A DNA stretch of 64,000 nucleotides from Chlorophyllum brunneum (taxonomy: Eukaryota > Basidiomycota > Agaricomycetes > Agaricales > Agaricaceae), in assembly GCA_963576785.1 (NCBI GenBank), contig OY756139.1:1-64000 (forward strand), given 5' to 3'. Of this stretch, positions 44,765 through 56,912 are shown one piece after another (position 1 is the first letter of the stretch; each line of letters opens with the position of its first letter). A model generated the notes under the pieces. The model searched no databases. It saw nothing but the letters and a program-made list of their open reading frames with translations, and was not told where the DNA came from. A program made the position numbers and the translations under genes.

Positions 44765-47686
44765 GTTCAAACTTCACGTCGCCTGGCACCATTTATACTA
44801 AACCAATATTCGAGGGCAGAGACCTACAACAAATCGCGCTAGTCCACAACAATCACCTTAATCCGAAATCGCAGATCACGCACTAAAATGCATTCAACGG
44901 TCTCTCAACTTGAAAAAAAAGAAGCCAGGACCGCCTAGATGACGAAAACCGCATGTGTGGTAATCAGTAATATATCCGAATAACTAACACGAATAAGGGC
45001 CTAGGATCTGTCTCACATGCTCTGAACCTGAAAGAACGAGGCAGGCGAGTCGCAGATCCTCACTTTTATCGACTTTATCCATGATGTTGCCTTTCGGGTA
45101 TCCAGGTTTGTACCGGCTGTCCGAGAAGCCGATATACATATTGTATGTTGTGACGATCGGTGCCGGCACATACTAGCTGTTGAGAATTTTAAAGAAGACC
45201 GGTTTCGTGATGGAAGGCGACACTCTGTAAATTCTGTTGTGCCTGGGACTGTGACGGTGGGATCTACCTTACCACGCATTAAACAGCACCATAAAAGGAA
45301 TGGTGGGTTGGAGCGAAGTCCAAGCGTCATGAGCGTGAGGCCAGAAGGCTCTTCCACACCCGAGGGGACCACCGAATACCATGTCTCTGAGAATATAGCC
45401 GACGGTTCCGTTCACATACCGAGACCTTGTGTCCACAACTGCTTTGACCACAAACACATCCTAGGTCATTTTCAGGGGGTTCCTTGGACTACAGGGCAAC
45501 GCCGGAGACTTCAGCCTCCTGTTGACAACAGCCGGAAATATTTCTTCCAGAAAAAAAGACCTAGATATACACCCTGATTCCCGGTTGTGCTGGTCGCTTC
45601 CAAGTGTTCTAGGTCGATGTAACCCTGGCGCAGCATTGACAGATCCAAATTGAGGGAAAGAATACAATTGTCAAACAATAGACAACAGTGGGGCGGTCTA
45701 CTTGGTGCCAGTGGTCAAGTTTCCATTTGATGTTCTACTAGGAATGGTCATGACCCAAGAGCTACTGGGCGTGTGGATTAACACCCTTTTGCCCTCGAAT
45801 ACTCTTATTTTTGGTACTATGAAGGCACGGTGTGGACAAGCGTGAAAACGATTGACCACGCTCGGGGGAGGGTGGAGACAATATACGATGGTATATTATA
45901 GATTAGGTTGTAATGCAGTCCATATGTCTGGGCAGGAGGCTAGCACTGTGTACGGTATATCCAGAGGGAGAGAAATTCAAGCGGCCAGAATGTTATTATG
46001 GCAAAAATATTGAATTCGAGTCGGAGTTCCACGGATAATTTGTCCCCCGGTCCAACCGTCTCCCACTCACCCACCATCCACTCCACCAAAATATGAATAC
46101 CAACGTCGAGTCAGTAACCTCTTATACTCAACCTGAAGCCTCAGACTCGCCCGCATTATATTCCACCGAGCCCGTCAAGGCCTGTGAAGGGAGGGGCTAG
46201 TATTCTCGCCACCGCCAAACGCGACGACTTTTTCAATGGTCTGGAGCGCTGTCAGTCTTCACCCCCTCGCTTCGCGCGGTAAATAAACAACCTCACATTT
46301 TATACGACCCGTTTTACAACTGACTTCCACTCCAGTTCTATTTCCTCCGCCCACATCTACAGTCATGCTGGTAGAGCGGCTTCTGCCACCCCCAGACGTG
46401 AGGCTCATGGAAAACTTTCGCCAACTTGCGAATTATAAGCAGCCGCAAGATCCTCGTCCTTCGCGTCCTCCTTACTGGCCCCCCTCCGCCTATTCTAGTC
46501 GGCAAGTTATCCGGCTTCGCCACGCCCATTATTCGGCATGAGGGCTACGCAGGTGGTGAAACGAGCTTGTGAGCAGCAGTCTCTCCCTCTGTCCTATTAG
46601 CGTCTCCCGCTCACTCAGGGCATCTTTTTTGCTCCAATGTTGTGCTCAACGGCAATCTCATCTCCTGATACACAATATTACCCGTCCTCGCCCCTACCAA
46701 TCCCAGCCACTCGACTACATCACTGAGCTGGGGTTTTCCATGAATAAGAAAACAGGGCATTTCATTCGCAGGGCCCACCATCAAGATTATGGACCCTGGA
46801 CATCCATACCTGCGGGAGACTGGTCAATCGGTCGATGATGTTGAGTATCCAAACCTTGTTCCTCAGGCGCTCCAATCAGCTCATAGAACTACGCCAAGAA
46901 GCTCATCACCGTTCCATTGTATTGAACTCTCCCAAGTCGTCACATCCCTGTCGCTATTGAAATAGTCTGAACCTCAAGTGCTGTTCAGACGAGATTGATC
47001 ATGCGGCCTAGATCACACTCTCTGGAATTAGCACTTTGCTATGGGCTCGAACGATACCCGCACTGCGCACCCCTAATATACCATCCGCTCCGGAGCGCCT
47101 AGATAGCCTATGACTTGACCAGACCATCGAGCATCAGAGGTGACCCCCCCAACGGCACCCGTTTCAATGCTGATGGCTTCAATTCCATCACAGGCGTCTA
47201 TCAATGGCGGTATAGCTGGCACAAAGGGAGTGTGGGGGTCCGATGCTCGATGGAGGGGTGGTAGCGGACGGCTTCAGTGGCTGGACCCATCGAACGCAGG
47301 AGCGCCCACCGTGGTCGTCGTGACATTGGCATTTCATCACACCACAACGTGCCAATCCTTCGGTCCCAAAATGCACTTATGTGTAACTGTCTCTTTGCCA
47401 TACTATTTATATCTCAGAGAGGCAGCCACTCCATCAGTCATATCCATGGTTTCGTGCAGTTGATGTAGCGTTTTTCGTGATTTCTGGTGGGAAAATACTC
47501 ACAGACTGCTTTTCTCAGTTTTATTGGATCTGTCAGACTTCCACTTCTAATACAAATGTCGCCTTTTTAAGAGCGACCATGCACATCAACACTGCCCAAT
47601 GCAACTACCAATACCTCTCGACGACTCTCCGGGCGACGATATATCCACGTAGACCGTAACCACCCAAGTTCCCTTTCCGACGTACC
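44765..47686. other. Gene-poor stretch with decayed frames
   Basis: Nearly 3 kb. Short frames such as the one from about 46094 (MNTNVESVTSYTQPE, ending within 40 codons) and 46569-46838 look like fragments but I cannot join them into a gene. The minus frame 45269-45457 contains VGYILRDMVFGG, vaguely like orphan membrane proteins. No RNA gene or repeat array was seen. Confidence 0.5.
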
Positions 47687-49484
47687 ATGTCCGGGGAAGC
47701 TCAAGATGTCGAGGGCTACGTTGTGAACAGCTTCCTCGATATGAGTCCTGTGCGTAGGCAGCAGAGCCTGGCTGCCGCAAACGACAAGGAGCTTCCCCCA
47801 CTCCCCAACTTCTCCAGGTTCACATCCGTCTTTTATTCCACAGGAACGCCTTCAGTCAGTTACGTAAAGCGTCTCTCGCTTTTCATCCTCCTAGAGGTCG
47901 GATACATCATTCTCGCCGCCCTTTCTCTACGCAATCCTATATTCGTTGGATTCCCGGACAACCTCGACGAAACCAAGGGAGGATTCACAGTGTTATTCAT
48001 CCTATGGCAAACGATTGCCGTCTTCCCACTGCAGCACATCATTTTTTGCATCTTCAGCCACGAATGGTCAATCCGGTGGTCACGGTCCAAGACGCCCTTG
48101 GCAGATCCGAACCGAATAGACCAAGTCTCCGTAATCACATCCAATACCCCCGAGCGCATCCGATATCTCGCCCGCGGCAACTCCTCTAACAGTTTTAAAC
48201 TCGCCTTTGCTACGTCGATCGTATTGCTCGGTCTGGTTAAGCTAGGACCAGGCGCTGTTGGTGTGGCAACCGTTCGGCGGCTTCGAAGTGCACCTATCAT
48301 CCTGGGAAATCTAACCCTTACGAAAGCAACGCCGAATGAGTTGACATCAGTCGCTCTACAGCGGGCTCAGATGGTGGTTGGGTTGGAACAACTAGGGAGT
48401 TCATCGCATGGTTTCGGTATCCAATCGAACCATATCGTGGGTTGGCCCTCAAGCGATGTCACAAATGCTAGAGTCGAGCTGTCATACCCAAGTGATGTTG
48501 TTGCCTTCGACTATGCGTGCCGATGGGAGGCTCCTTCTTTGAGCGCGGAGAATAGTATCAGTGCAGGAGGTGAAGAATGGACGCTCAGTAGTTATCAGAC
48601 CAATGCACCATTGTCTCCCGACGGAGGTATATACACACGTGTTTTCCTAACGTTCAAACCGCTTACGAGCCTTGATATTCATAGGAATCGTACCCGTAAC
48701 CCCAGATCATGATTCGGCTCTATCGGCTTACCTGTTTTATGGCAGTAACGAGACGTACGAAGCCACCAACAGCTCTCGCTATGTTCTCAACTTGGGGAGC
48801 ATCCCATCACTCGTGAACGTGACCAGAGGCCGATATCCCCAACTTCCGGTGGAGTTAAGCTCTCCTCTACTTAGCATCCTTATCTGCGATCCCCACATAC
48901 GAATTACGGGTGGGAATATACGCCTTCTACTCAATGGATCACTCATTGTCGATTCAAGTGACCTCCCCCCTGTTGGGAATATTCCCCAGCCTGCCGCCAA
49001 TTTCTTGTTCTCGCAAGGCCTCCTCGCCTCGGTGCAACCTACCTACCCTATAGCACAGCACCTCCCACTTTCTGTCAATCTCGTCTCATCTCGGATATTC
49101 CTTGACGCCTTCAATCCGGCTAATTTTACTTCCGCGCATCAACTTCTCAGTCTAGATGCTATTGCAAGAAATATGAACTTATTTCTCCTCTCAGCTTCCA
49201 AAGCCTTTGTAGACGGATACACTCCTGGGCTACATGGATTAAGCACCAACACGTTTGCGACAATGCACGTTCAGGGCACCGTGCAAGAGGAAGTGATTTC
49301 TCTGACAGCGTCGGAGGCGTTACTCATTATCACCATCATACTTTCACTCCTTGCCGTCCTATTAACGACCATCCTGTGCATGAACGTTTCCGAATCGTTA
49401 CAGCTGTTCAACCTTGATATGATAACGCAGACGCTAGAGAAGCTCCCTCCTAGACCGACAGACCCGGTCAGTCGAGCTTTCTAA
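47687..49484 (+). CDS. Single-module orphan membrane glycoprotein
   Basis: Exons 47687-48626 and 48685-49484 give 579 residues. It is one module of the family found twofold in 33839-41942: N-terminal helices with GGFTVLFILWQTIAVF and FSHEWS, then an ectodomain with NHIVGWPSSDV, YPSDVVAFDYACRWEAPS, LFYGSNETYE and a last helix (LLIITIILSLLAVLLTTIL). The intron splits a Gly codon in phase 1 at the same place as in all four other modules. It is on the opposite strand and lacks a second module. Several N-x-S/T sites suggest passage through the secretory pathway. Function unknown. Confidence 0.8.
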
Positions 49485-49739
49485 CTATGCCGTTTTGGAG
49501 CTAATGTTGAACAGGCGAACACGGGGACCGGGAAGGGCATAGCTCGTAGTGAAACACGAGTATGATGTTGGGCATCTCACATTCTGATGGGACCCCCCAC
49601 CATTTCACCATTAATTCTCATATATATCTTACTCCAACGGAGCTTGATTGGTATATAAGGGTTGCTGTTGACTTCAAACAACGTCCTAATGACTAATCCC
49701 GAGGTAATATATCACATTAAAACGGGTACATACTTCAGT
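49485..49739. other. Convergent 3' spacer
   Basis: 255 bases between two convergent genes; AT-rich, no feature recognised. Confidence 0.4.
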
Positions 49740-50237
49740 CTATCCGTCACAAATGAGAGTGGAACGAATAAAACTGCATAAATCATGATTAAACTTACAA
49801 ACAGATCGCTTCTTTGACCTCCTCTCGAGATCTCTGTGTCTTACTCTAATCTCCCAAGAAGAATCACTCCCCAAGTCCTCTCTGACTCGGTTTGCCAACT
49901 CTTCTGCAAAGGTCACACTCCTATGTCGACCCAGTTGGCAGTTCACTCCAGCTGTTACATTGTACCCTTTTTTAATTAATCCAAGGTTGTCCTCTCTGCT
50001 TATCCAATCCCAAATCTGCCGCCGAGCTTCCTCAATTCTAGACAGGAAGACCTCATTTGTCAGCAACCACTGTCGGAGAGCGGTCGCATCACTCGAAGTC
50101 CCCTCTTGGAGACGAAGTTCTCGAGGAGGGTTTGGAACGTTACGAATGTCGTATTGCCAAGTTGCAGTAGGGAACAATGGGCCATAACGATGACCAAAAG
50201 ACACGATATTCAGGACTTTAGGGTCGTTTGGTGGCAT
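49740..50237 (-). CDS. RapZ C-terminal-domain-like protein
   Basis: A single-exon frame of 165 residues matching the C-terminal domain of bacterial RapZ/YvcJ: the N-terminal VSFGHRYGP, then DIRNVPNPPRELR (residues 30-42, the family's DxRxxPNP motif), a Gly-Thr before an aspartate (GTSSD), and the phosphate-loop-like NCQLGRHRSVTFAEELA (residues 99-115, equivalent to the bacterial CTGGxHRSV). In bacteria this domain senses amino-sugar metabolites and binds RNA together with an N-terminal kinase domain; here the kinase domain is absent. Function in fungi is not established. The tail after RSKKRS is less certain because a weak splice pair could replace it. Confidence 0.8.
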   Translation of the reverse strand: MPPNDPKVLNIVSFGHRYGPLFPTATWQYDIRNVPNPPRELRLQEGTSSDATALRQWLLTNEVFLSRIEEARRQIWDWISREDNLGLIKKGYNVTAGVNCQLGRHRSVTFAEELANRVREDLGSDSSWEIRVRHRDLERRSKKRSVCKFNHDLCSFIRSTLICDG

Positions 50238-50788
50238 AAGGGGTGTTGTGGGAATTTTATGTGACTGTTCAAAACCGATACGGGGTTCTCACGGTCATGA
50301 GTCAAGTTGTTCAGTATCTATTTTTTCAAACTACCGATGCTGTCGCAGTAATTACCTATTACCCATGAGAAGCTCTTCATGGCTCGTCTCATTCCAAATT
50401 GTGTGGCCGTTTGACTAGCCTCCGTGTGTACCGTTCGGATCCTCGGTTAACCGCATGCACCTCTGACTGAACCAGTCCAGGTCCCCCCATGGGTCAGGGA
50501 ACAAAACAGCATCGTATGTACCTGGTTGACAGTACTTCGCGCGCCAAAATTGCTGTTGCTATCTGTCTGTACTAAAGCTGAGCGATTGGGAAAGTTCAAC
50601 GTCAAGCGCAAACTTCTTCCTGCCCCTTTATATGCAAGCTGCTGTCGTTGCATTCGAATCGTTACCATTCTTTATCTCCAGATTGCCTTTAACTGTTCGT
50701 TGGCAAGTCAGCGGGTCTTTGGAAGGGTAGGGGTCGTTCCTATACAACTGATATAAAGCGATTTACGGTTCCCGACAGTACAGTCCAG

Positions 50789-51696
50789 ATGGTGCTTGCG
50801 TCGTTCACGCAAGGGTCCGCGACTATTGAGACACATTCAACTGTAGATGTTGATCCCCACCTCCGATCGGCGACTCTATTTCCCATCAGAGTTGATCCGT
50901 GAGTGATCACCTCCTCCGGTTCAGATTGCTCATGGATTCTACTCGACAGCGCAGGGGCATGTATCTGATCGCTGCTGTGAATCAAACAAACAGAGACCAC
51001 ATACTCGGAACTAGTAACAGTTTTTATTTCCTCCCGAACTTCGAAAACTCTGCCACAAATCCAATGATACCGGATGCAAATAACACGGCTTCGAGCACTT
51101 ATGACCTTTTGACACCATCAACCACCCCGACAACTCATCAAAACGTCAGGTTGGGTGTCATTATCGGCATAACGAATGCCGGGTGTTTGCTGCTAATCAT
51201 AATTCTATCCCTCGTCCTCCGGAAGGCAATCACCTTTTTTCGTAGCAAGGATCGCTCCCGTAACAGATCTTGGAAGGAAGAGAATGTTCATCATCTCTCG
51301 TCCCCCCTCACGCCATTCCCATATGCGTCCTCTCGGATAAGCTCGCCTGCCCATAGTATCAAATCTATGACGAGTAGGGAGACCTTGAGAGACACACGTT
51401 ATAATCCCCTGCCAAGCGCCACGAACACGCCCATCTCAGTGAGAACGCCTCCAAGCGCTTTTATACCCCAACCAAACATAGGCCCGTCACCATCTCTAAG
51501 TAGCAATTATGACCCTTTCCTTTGGTCCGGTACACTGGAAAGCTCCGCTGGTCATAGTATTAATCGTGTATCAAACCCCGTCACTTTGAACTGCCAATAC
51601 CACCCTGATACTGGACTCGCAGAACGACGTGCTTCCAGTGCATCGTGCCCACCACCTCCCGAATACTCAGCCGACGAACAATCCCAGTCCGGCTGA
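50789..51696 (+). CDS. Single-pass surface protein with beta-rich ectodomain (5' end uncertain)
   Basis: Exons 50789-50898 and 50955-51696 form a continuous frame (283 residues). The first part (ASFTQGSATIETHSTVD, GMYLIAAVNQTNRDHILGTSNSF) resembles the Ser/Thr-rich Ig-like ectodomains common in mushroom cell-surface proteins. A single membrane helix follows (LGVIIGITNAGCLLLIIILSLVL), then a basic juxtamembrane segment (RSKDRSRNRSW) and a disordered Ser/Pro tail. No signal peptide is visible. The frame is open upstream to about 50698, and 5' exons are likely missing from this model. No function assigned. Confidence 0.6.
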
Positions 51697-53696
51697 TACG
51701 CTGCGAATCAGCACTTGTGAGTACACAATCATATCTAGTGACAGGTAACAGTACTGACTGGTTTCATCATGACAATAGTAGAGGGAGGATGCGTATAACG
51801 AAACACTGAGGTCAAGGATGTTGAAGTCTACATAACCACGGGTGACAGTGTACAGTAGCACGGATAAGCAGGATGTGGACATGTCATGATGGTCTCAGGG
51901 GGGTCCGTTGATAATCTAGTGTAAATGAGGTTTAATAACGACCTCTATCTCGAAAATGCCACCTGACTTGGAATTCGGACGTGTTAATGAAGAAAGCTGA
52001 AGTCTAATTGATATCGGAGGCTGTGTCATCTACATGTATATATTGCTATAACCAGAAATGTGCTGATTGCGGAACACGGTCCAGTTGGACAGAGTACAAA
52101 AAGACACAAGTAGTGCATGGATTTCCTATGCACCCCGGACTCGTTGAATCTCAAAAATTAACCAGGCCAATATTCACATCTTCAACGGAGACTACCCAGG
52201 GTGCTCACAGCGAAAATACCTCGCCCGAACAGGGTTCCTTTCTTGCTCTTCATGTCTTCCATTTCTGCGGGCAGATATCTTCTGGAGTCTCATCCTACAC
52301 CGTGTAGCGTAGCTGTGCAACTCATAGGATGGGATCTCTAGGGCCGAATCTCTTCCACCACTCTTCGGTTCTACAAGCGTGCTGCGCAGCACACCGGGTC
52401 AAGGGGTTGGTTCTCCCCGATACTAAATTTGAGTTTGGCCCTGTTCTATCAACTTACGCTATGCTTTTGGAACAACGAGAGTGGATTCTGATGGACGGAG
52501 TTTTGACGGCTGATTCGCCTCGATACCGGACTCTCGAGGGATATACTATGCATAAACCGCAATCGAGTTTCGATAATAAGTACCTCCGTTACTGGCTCGT
52601 GGCTTCAGGGTTCCGGAAAGGTTTGGAGACCGGACCCGAAGGTAAGGAGGAAGAGGGGTGGACAGTTGATACAAGCACCATTGGAGGCACTAGGGCATGA
52701 TATCCGGAAAATGTGGATTTGTTGACCAAGTGACCATGAAGGAATCATATTTATCCGTCTACCAGATAAATCCCATTCAGTCACTCAAGGAGGCCGTCAT
52801 CGTATTATTATTAATTCGAAGTGAGAGATGTGGGTTAGCGCCTACTCGTGGTGGGGCCCTGAGCACAGGAAATGATCCGAGTTGAATGATGAACCACAGT
52901 GGCTCCAAGGCAAAGCAGCGAATATCAGGATCTCAGATGGAACTGGCGGACTTCAACTTGGGTGGGCAGATGCTGTGCCAGACAATTTGGTAGGAGAATC
53001 GGGGTAAACATCGTGCCGTTGGGTATTTGGGCTTTGATTTTACGATAGGTGTTAGTAAGGCGGGCGTGAGGTTTCTGGGGCAGTGATGCTGAATCAGAGA
53101 ATGAAGTAGGGCGCATCCTTGGCCTGTTATGAAATCTGACGTATAAACAGTGTGGAGGCAATTTGATATGTTTTCGGATGCGCTGGTAGTCACGGGACTC
53201 AGCGAAGCATGTTGCTGCCAAAGTAACAAGCGTTCTCGTCTCCACTACTCCACCTATGTGCTTCCAAGAACCAACGCACCGACTGATGTCATTTAACCAG
53301 AGTTCCGCTGCGCAGGCATAGCCCAGAATTCAGCGGGTAATACTGCCCGTTCACCATCCCATTCGGACAGTATCAGTTATCGAAACTTGAGAGCGGGATG
53401 ACACGTTCACAACATGCTCTGCCTACGTTTCGTGTCATAATCCCTGCCTGTCACTAGCGTCGATTCAGTGATCTAATCTGGGTAAAAAAGACCAAATGTT
53501 CGCTTACCTGCTTTTAGTAATGGAGTGAAATTCTGGGGTCCAAACCCAGACGTCGGGTGAGAAGCTTCAATCAATTTACGTATAGCATAAGCACCTACCC
53601 AGCCTACTTATACCCCAGCTTGTTCGTATCACTTCACCGTGCTTCTTCCCGAACGTCGACTTTCTGTGCACAAGCTCTCCTGACCTACGATCCATA
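51697..53696. other. Mostly non-coding stretch with weak frames
   Basis: 2 kb. The plus-strand frame 52329-52700 is listed separately. The minus frame 52925-53245 (106 codons) overlaps another frame of similar length and has no motif. Nothing else is supported. Confidence 0.5.
52329..52700 (+). CDS. Hypothetical protein, weakly supported
   Basis: A 123-codon frame with a fairly normal amino-acid mix (STYAMLLEQREWILMDGVL, FDNKYLRYWLVASGFRKGLE). It has no recognisable domain, and upstream sequence shows no clear splice acceptor. It may be an exon of a decayed gene. Confidence 0.3.
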   Translation: MGSLGPNLFHHSSVLQACCAAHRVKGLVLPDTKFEFGPVLSTYAMLLEQREWILMDGVLTADSPRYRTLEGYTMHKPQSSFDNKYLRYWLVASGFRKGLETGPEGKEEEGWTVDTSTIGGTRA

Positions 53697-54324
53697 ATGA
53701 ACGTCAAGCTCCTTTCTATTCTTGCTTTCGTATCCTTCGTCGTCGCTCAGACAGAGTCCGACCCAGCGGACCCCAGCCTCACAACTTCTGGCGGGGATGC
53801 TGGTCCTTCTGGTGCACCCGGAGCACAAATCCCACCATGTGTACAGACATGTATCTCCCAGAGTGGTTGTGATGCGTGTGTTATATTCTCCCACTTATTC
53901 ATCACACTGTACTGAGTTCATTCCTTCCAGCACCGACACCACCTGCCTCTGTGGCACGGCATTGGCAGGAATCGCCACCTGTGTCACCAGCACATGCTCG
54001 CAGGCTGACCAAGCAGCTTCTAGTGGCCTTGCAGCACAATGCCAGGCAGGCGCTAGCGGTGCTAGTGGCTCTGGCCTCCCATCCCAGTCAGGTTCTGTCA
54101 CCGGCAGTGCGACGATCCAACCCACTAGCATTTCCTCTACGTTTTCCACTCTCCCATTGCCTACCACCGCTCCCGGCCCCGCTTCAGTGACTACTCCGCG
54201 TACCACTGCTTCTACATCCTCCGCAGCTCCTGCCAACACCACCACGAACGCTGCCACTCCCATGGTTGCTAAAGGTGTTTGGGCTATGGTCGCTGGTGTG
54301 CTTGGTTTTGCGGTTGCGCTCTAA
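53697..54324 (+). CDS. CFEM-domain GPI-anchored protein
   Basis: Exons 53697-53875 and 53931-54324 give 190 residues. A signal peptide (MNVKLLSILAFVSFVVAQ) is followed by a short spacer and a CFEM domain with its eight cysteines: PPCVQTC, SGC, TTCLC, ATC, STC and AAQC. A Ser/Thr-rich stalk and a hydrophobic C-terminus (GVWAMVAGVLGFAVAL) predict GPI anchoring to the cell wall or plasma membrane. Fungal CFEM proteins include haem-binding and surface-sensing members; this one lacks further clues. The intron lies inside the CFEM domain (GC|C ACC GAC). Confidence 0.9.
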
Positions 54325-55183
54325 ATCCCATGTCATACCAGACGTCTCCCTTTTTTCCGCACATCAGGGGTTTGTTCTTAAAAATAGCTTTCGCTTCGGA
54401 CTTGGTCTTCTCATGGACCTGTTGACTTGGGACTTGTATTGACTTTTTGTATGTTTTGGGGTGTTATTTTTGTGGTAATACCATGTGTTGGCGTTATAAG
54501 CGGTTGATTCTTTCTGTGTGGTTTGTTCGCTTTCTTCGCATTCATAGCCGGTCTGGAGAGACCGCTTCGCATTCTCATGACCTGCTGTCACGAGATATGG
54601 GTCGACTGCGCATGGCGGTTGTGGATTACCACACTTCGATTAACCCCTGAAATGTGGGTCTTGAGCGTTGATGGGTCAATAGACCGATCTTACTCCGGCC
54701 TTTAATTACTTCCATCATTTTCGTGATATGTGTCCGGACAGGGGCAGGGCTCTCCAAGATCTCATTGGTACCGGAATCATTGAACAACTTCAACAATGGA
54801 TGTGTGAAAAGACTAATTGCACACCCTCCCTTCGGTTCAACACATGACACTCAAGATAGAAACTTGTTGGCGGGAGATTGTTCACACCGGATGTCGGTAT
54901 TGATTTTAGGGTCCTGATGGCAGAGACTTGAAACACGGCGCTTTTTGTTGGTCGCTCAACTAGTCTCAGAGGACAGGTTCTATAATTACCGAGATTATTG
55001 TCCTTGTTTTTGGAGTAGAGTCAAAGTTCTATGCTATTCTTCATGCACTGGCAGCAACATGCGTTTAACAAATATGTGTTAAGACCAGAATATGTACATT
55101 GTCAATCTTTTCGTGGTCCAAATGACGACTAGCTTCTATTACGATAATGTGTATACATGCAACGTCCGCTCAGAGAAATGAGG
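54325..55183. other. Spacer upstream of the tRNA gene
   Basis: About 0.85 kb with no gene; short frames only. Confidence 0.5.
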
Positions 55184-55254
55184 GCATTGATGGTGTAGCG
55201 GTAACATTGGGTCTTCCCATGGCCCAGCTCCGGGTTCGACTCCCGGTCAATGCA
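55184..55254 (+). tRNA. tRNA-Gly (anticodon CCC)
   Basis: A full cloverleaf without intron: acceptor GCATTGA (55184-55190) pairs with TCAATGC (55247-55253), discriminator A. The anticodon stem TGGGTC/GGCCCA holds the loop TTCCCAT with anticodon CCC. The T arm is CCGGG-TTCGACT-CCCGG. A run of seven T at 55269-55275 fits an RNA polymerase III terminator. Confidence 0.93.
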
Positions 55255-55584
55255 CTCTTGCATTTGTCTTTTTTTCTCTGCGACGAATCATCATCAATCA
55301 TTCATCACTCACACCGTTTTTTCAAGAGGAATGATTCTAATGCCCAATTGCATCCAGCAGATGTAGGTCGTTATCCATCCTATCAACATCAGACACTTCA
55401 AAACCGTGGATACATGGAAAGATAAATGACAAGTAACTATTGATCGGGCGTTTGACAGGTTCTTTTTTTGGATTAAGTCTATGAATAGATAATGGTTCCG
55501 GCGGAAAGGCCGCACTTGGGCTCAGCAAAACTAGGACTTGAAGCGAAATAAAAAAAACCAACCTAGAGGGACAAAATGGCATAT

Positions 55585-56363
55585 TTATATGATACCGGGG
55601 AAGAACCACCAAGGCACATTCGCAGCATACACCTCCCACTCATCCTTGAACAACTTCTTCATCTGCGTATCCTCCGCCTGAGCACGACTAATACCAACAC
55701 AAATCGTCCACAACCACCATAATGCCCAAACGACCAAAGCACTACCGGATGACGTGAGGGGACCACATTCGGTCAACCAGCTCCCTTTTGTAAGATGCGA
55801 GAGTGTAAGACCTCCAACGAGGAGAAGGGAACCTGTGTAGGCTGGGTGACGAACGTGTGCGTAGAAACGGGTTGTGATTAATGTGTGTTCTGGGTGGACG
55901 GTCAAGTCGAATGTGAACATTTGACCGAGGGCTTTGAAGCAGTCGAGGCGGATGTAGGAACCTAGGACGGCGGCCATGGCACCGATTATGAACGAAGGCG
56001 TGACACGGATTGGGTTGGTGGTTTGATTAGGTCCACCCAGGGGACAGACAAGAGCACTTGTCAGTGTCGGACTTATAGGGGACGGTAAGGGGATGTAGAC
56101 TTGTAGGAAATAAAGGACCTCGAATGTTGCACAAATCCAAAAAATGATTTGGTGACACTTGGTAAATGTATTCCGTCAGGATTCGCACTATTTCAACTAA
56201 AGCGCGCTAGGAAACAAACCTTGAAAATAAATGGCGCTATTTGGAAGATGTAGAGTTCATCGGTGTGGTAACGGCCCTTGGACGGCGTAGGATTTGGTGG
56301 TGTACAAGCAAACTGGTTCGCAAACGTCTGGATTAAAACAAGAGCGATGCGGGAGACAGACAT
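55585..56363 (-). CDS. Isoprenylcysteine carboxyl methyltransferase (Ste14/ICMT-like)
   Basis: Exons 56220-56363 and 55585-56157 on the minus strand give 238 residues. This ER membrane enzyme methylates the C-terminal prenylated cysteine of CaaX proteins such as Ras and, in basidiomycetes, lipopeptide pheromones, using S-adenosylmethionine. The catalytic C-terminal region is clear: FTFDL, then HTLITTRFYAHVRHPAYTGSLLL, and DEWEVYAANVPWWFFPG. Two or three membrane helices lie before it (IIFWICATFEVLYFLQVYIPL, FIIGAMAAVLG). The length matches the family. The 62-base intron has a GTTTGT donor. Whether it is the main enzyme or a paralogue cannot be told. Confidence 0.88.
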
Positions 56364-56912
56364 TTGTCGAGACAGGGATGTTTTTTTGGAGTACGAAAGC
56401 GAGTGGACGTGGAGGATGAAGGGATGAGAATGACTTGGGATGGGATGGGATTTTTATAGGGTAACAGGTGATATGGCTCAAGAAGGAGTATTTGAGGTAA
56501 TATTAACGTTGGAAGCAGCGATTAGGCTTAGGCAACTCACATCGGGGACGTTGGATATGGAAACGGAGACGTCCCATAGGTGAGCTTGGATTCTCGCTGT
56601 GGATCACGACAGCCTTTTGGCTTGCGCGCTTTCTGATTACCCTCGAAGCTTGGTAGTATATACTTGGAAGTCCGCGGTCCTATGTCTAATGTCCTGCATA
56701 GCCTGAGATTTGTCTTCCCCTTCCAGGCTAGAAGACAGAAGAACTTGACATGCCCACATTTCCGCAAACATGTGTGCCAAATATATGTGCGGAAAACGCC
56801 GAAGCAAACAAAAGTGATCGATCATGCAAATGTGCTGGACTGGAAAAGCTGGGGAAAGTCTACCAGCAGCTTTGTGGCATTTTTGCTTTATTATCTCGTA
56901 ATTGCCGCTCAT
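56364..56912. other. Divergent promoter region between ICMT and DAHP synthase
   Basis: About 550 bases. Short frames on both strands overlap; no regulatory motif recognised. Confidence 0.5.

Noticed and set aside
45013..45577. Overlapping 100-120-codon frames on both strands as genes
   Set aside because: No splice pattern, domain or composition supports either; they overlap each other antisense.
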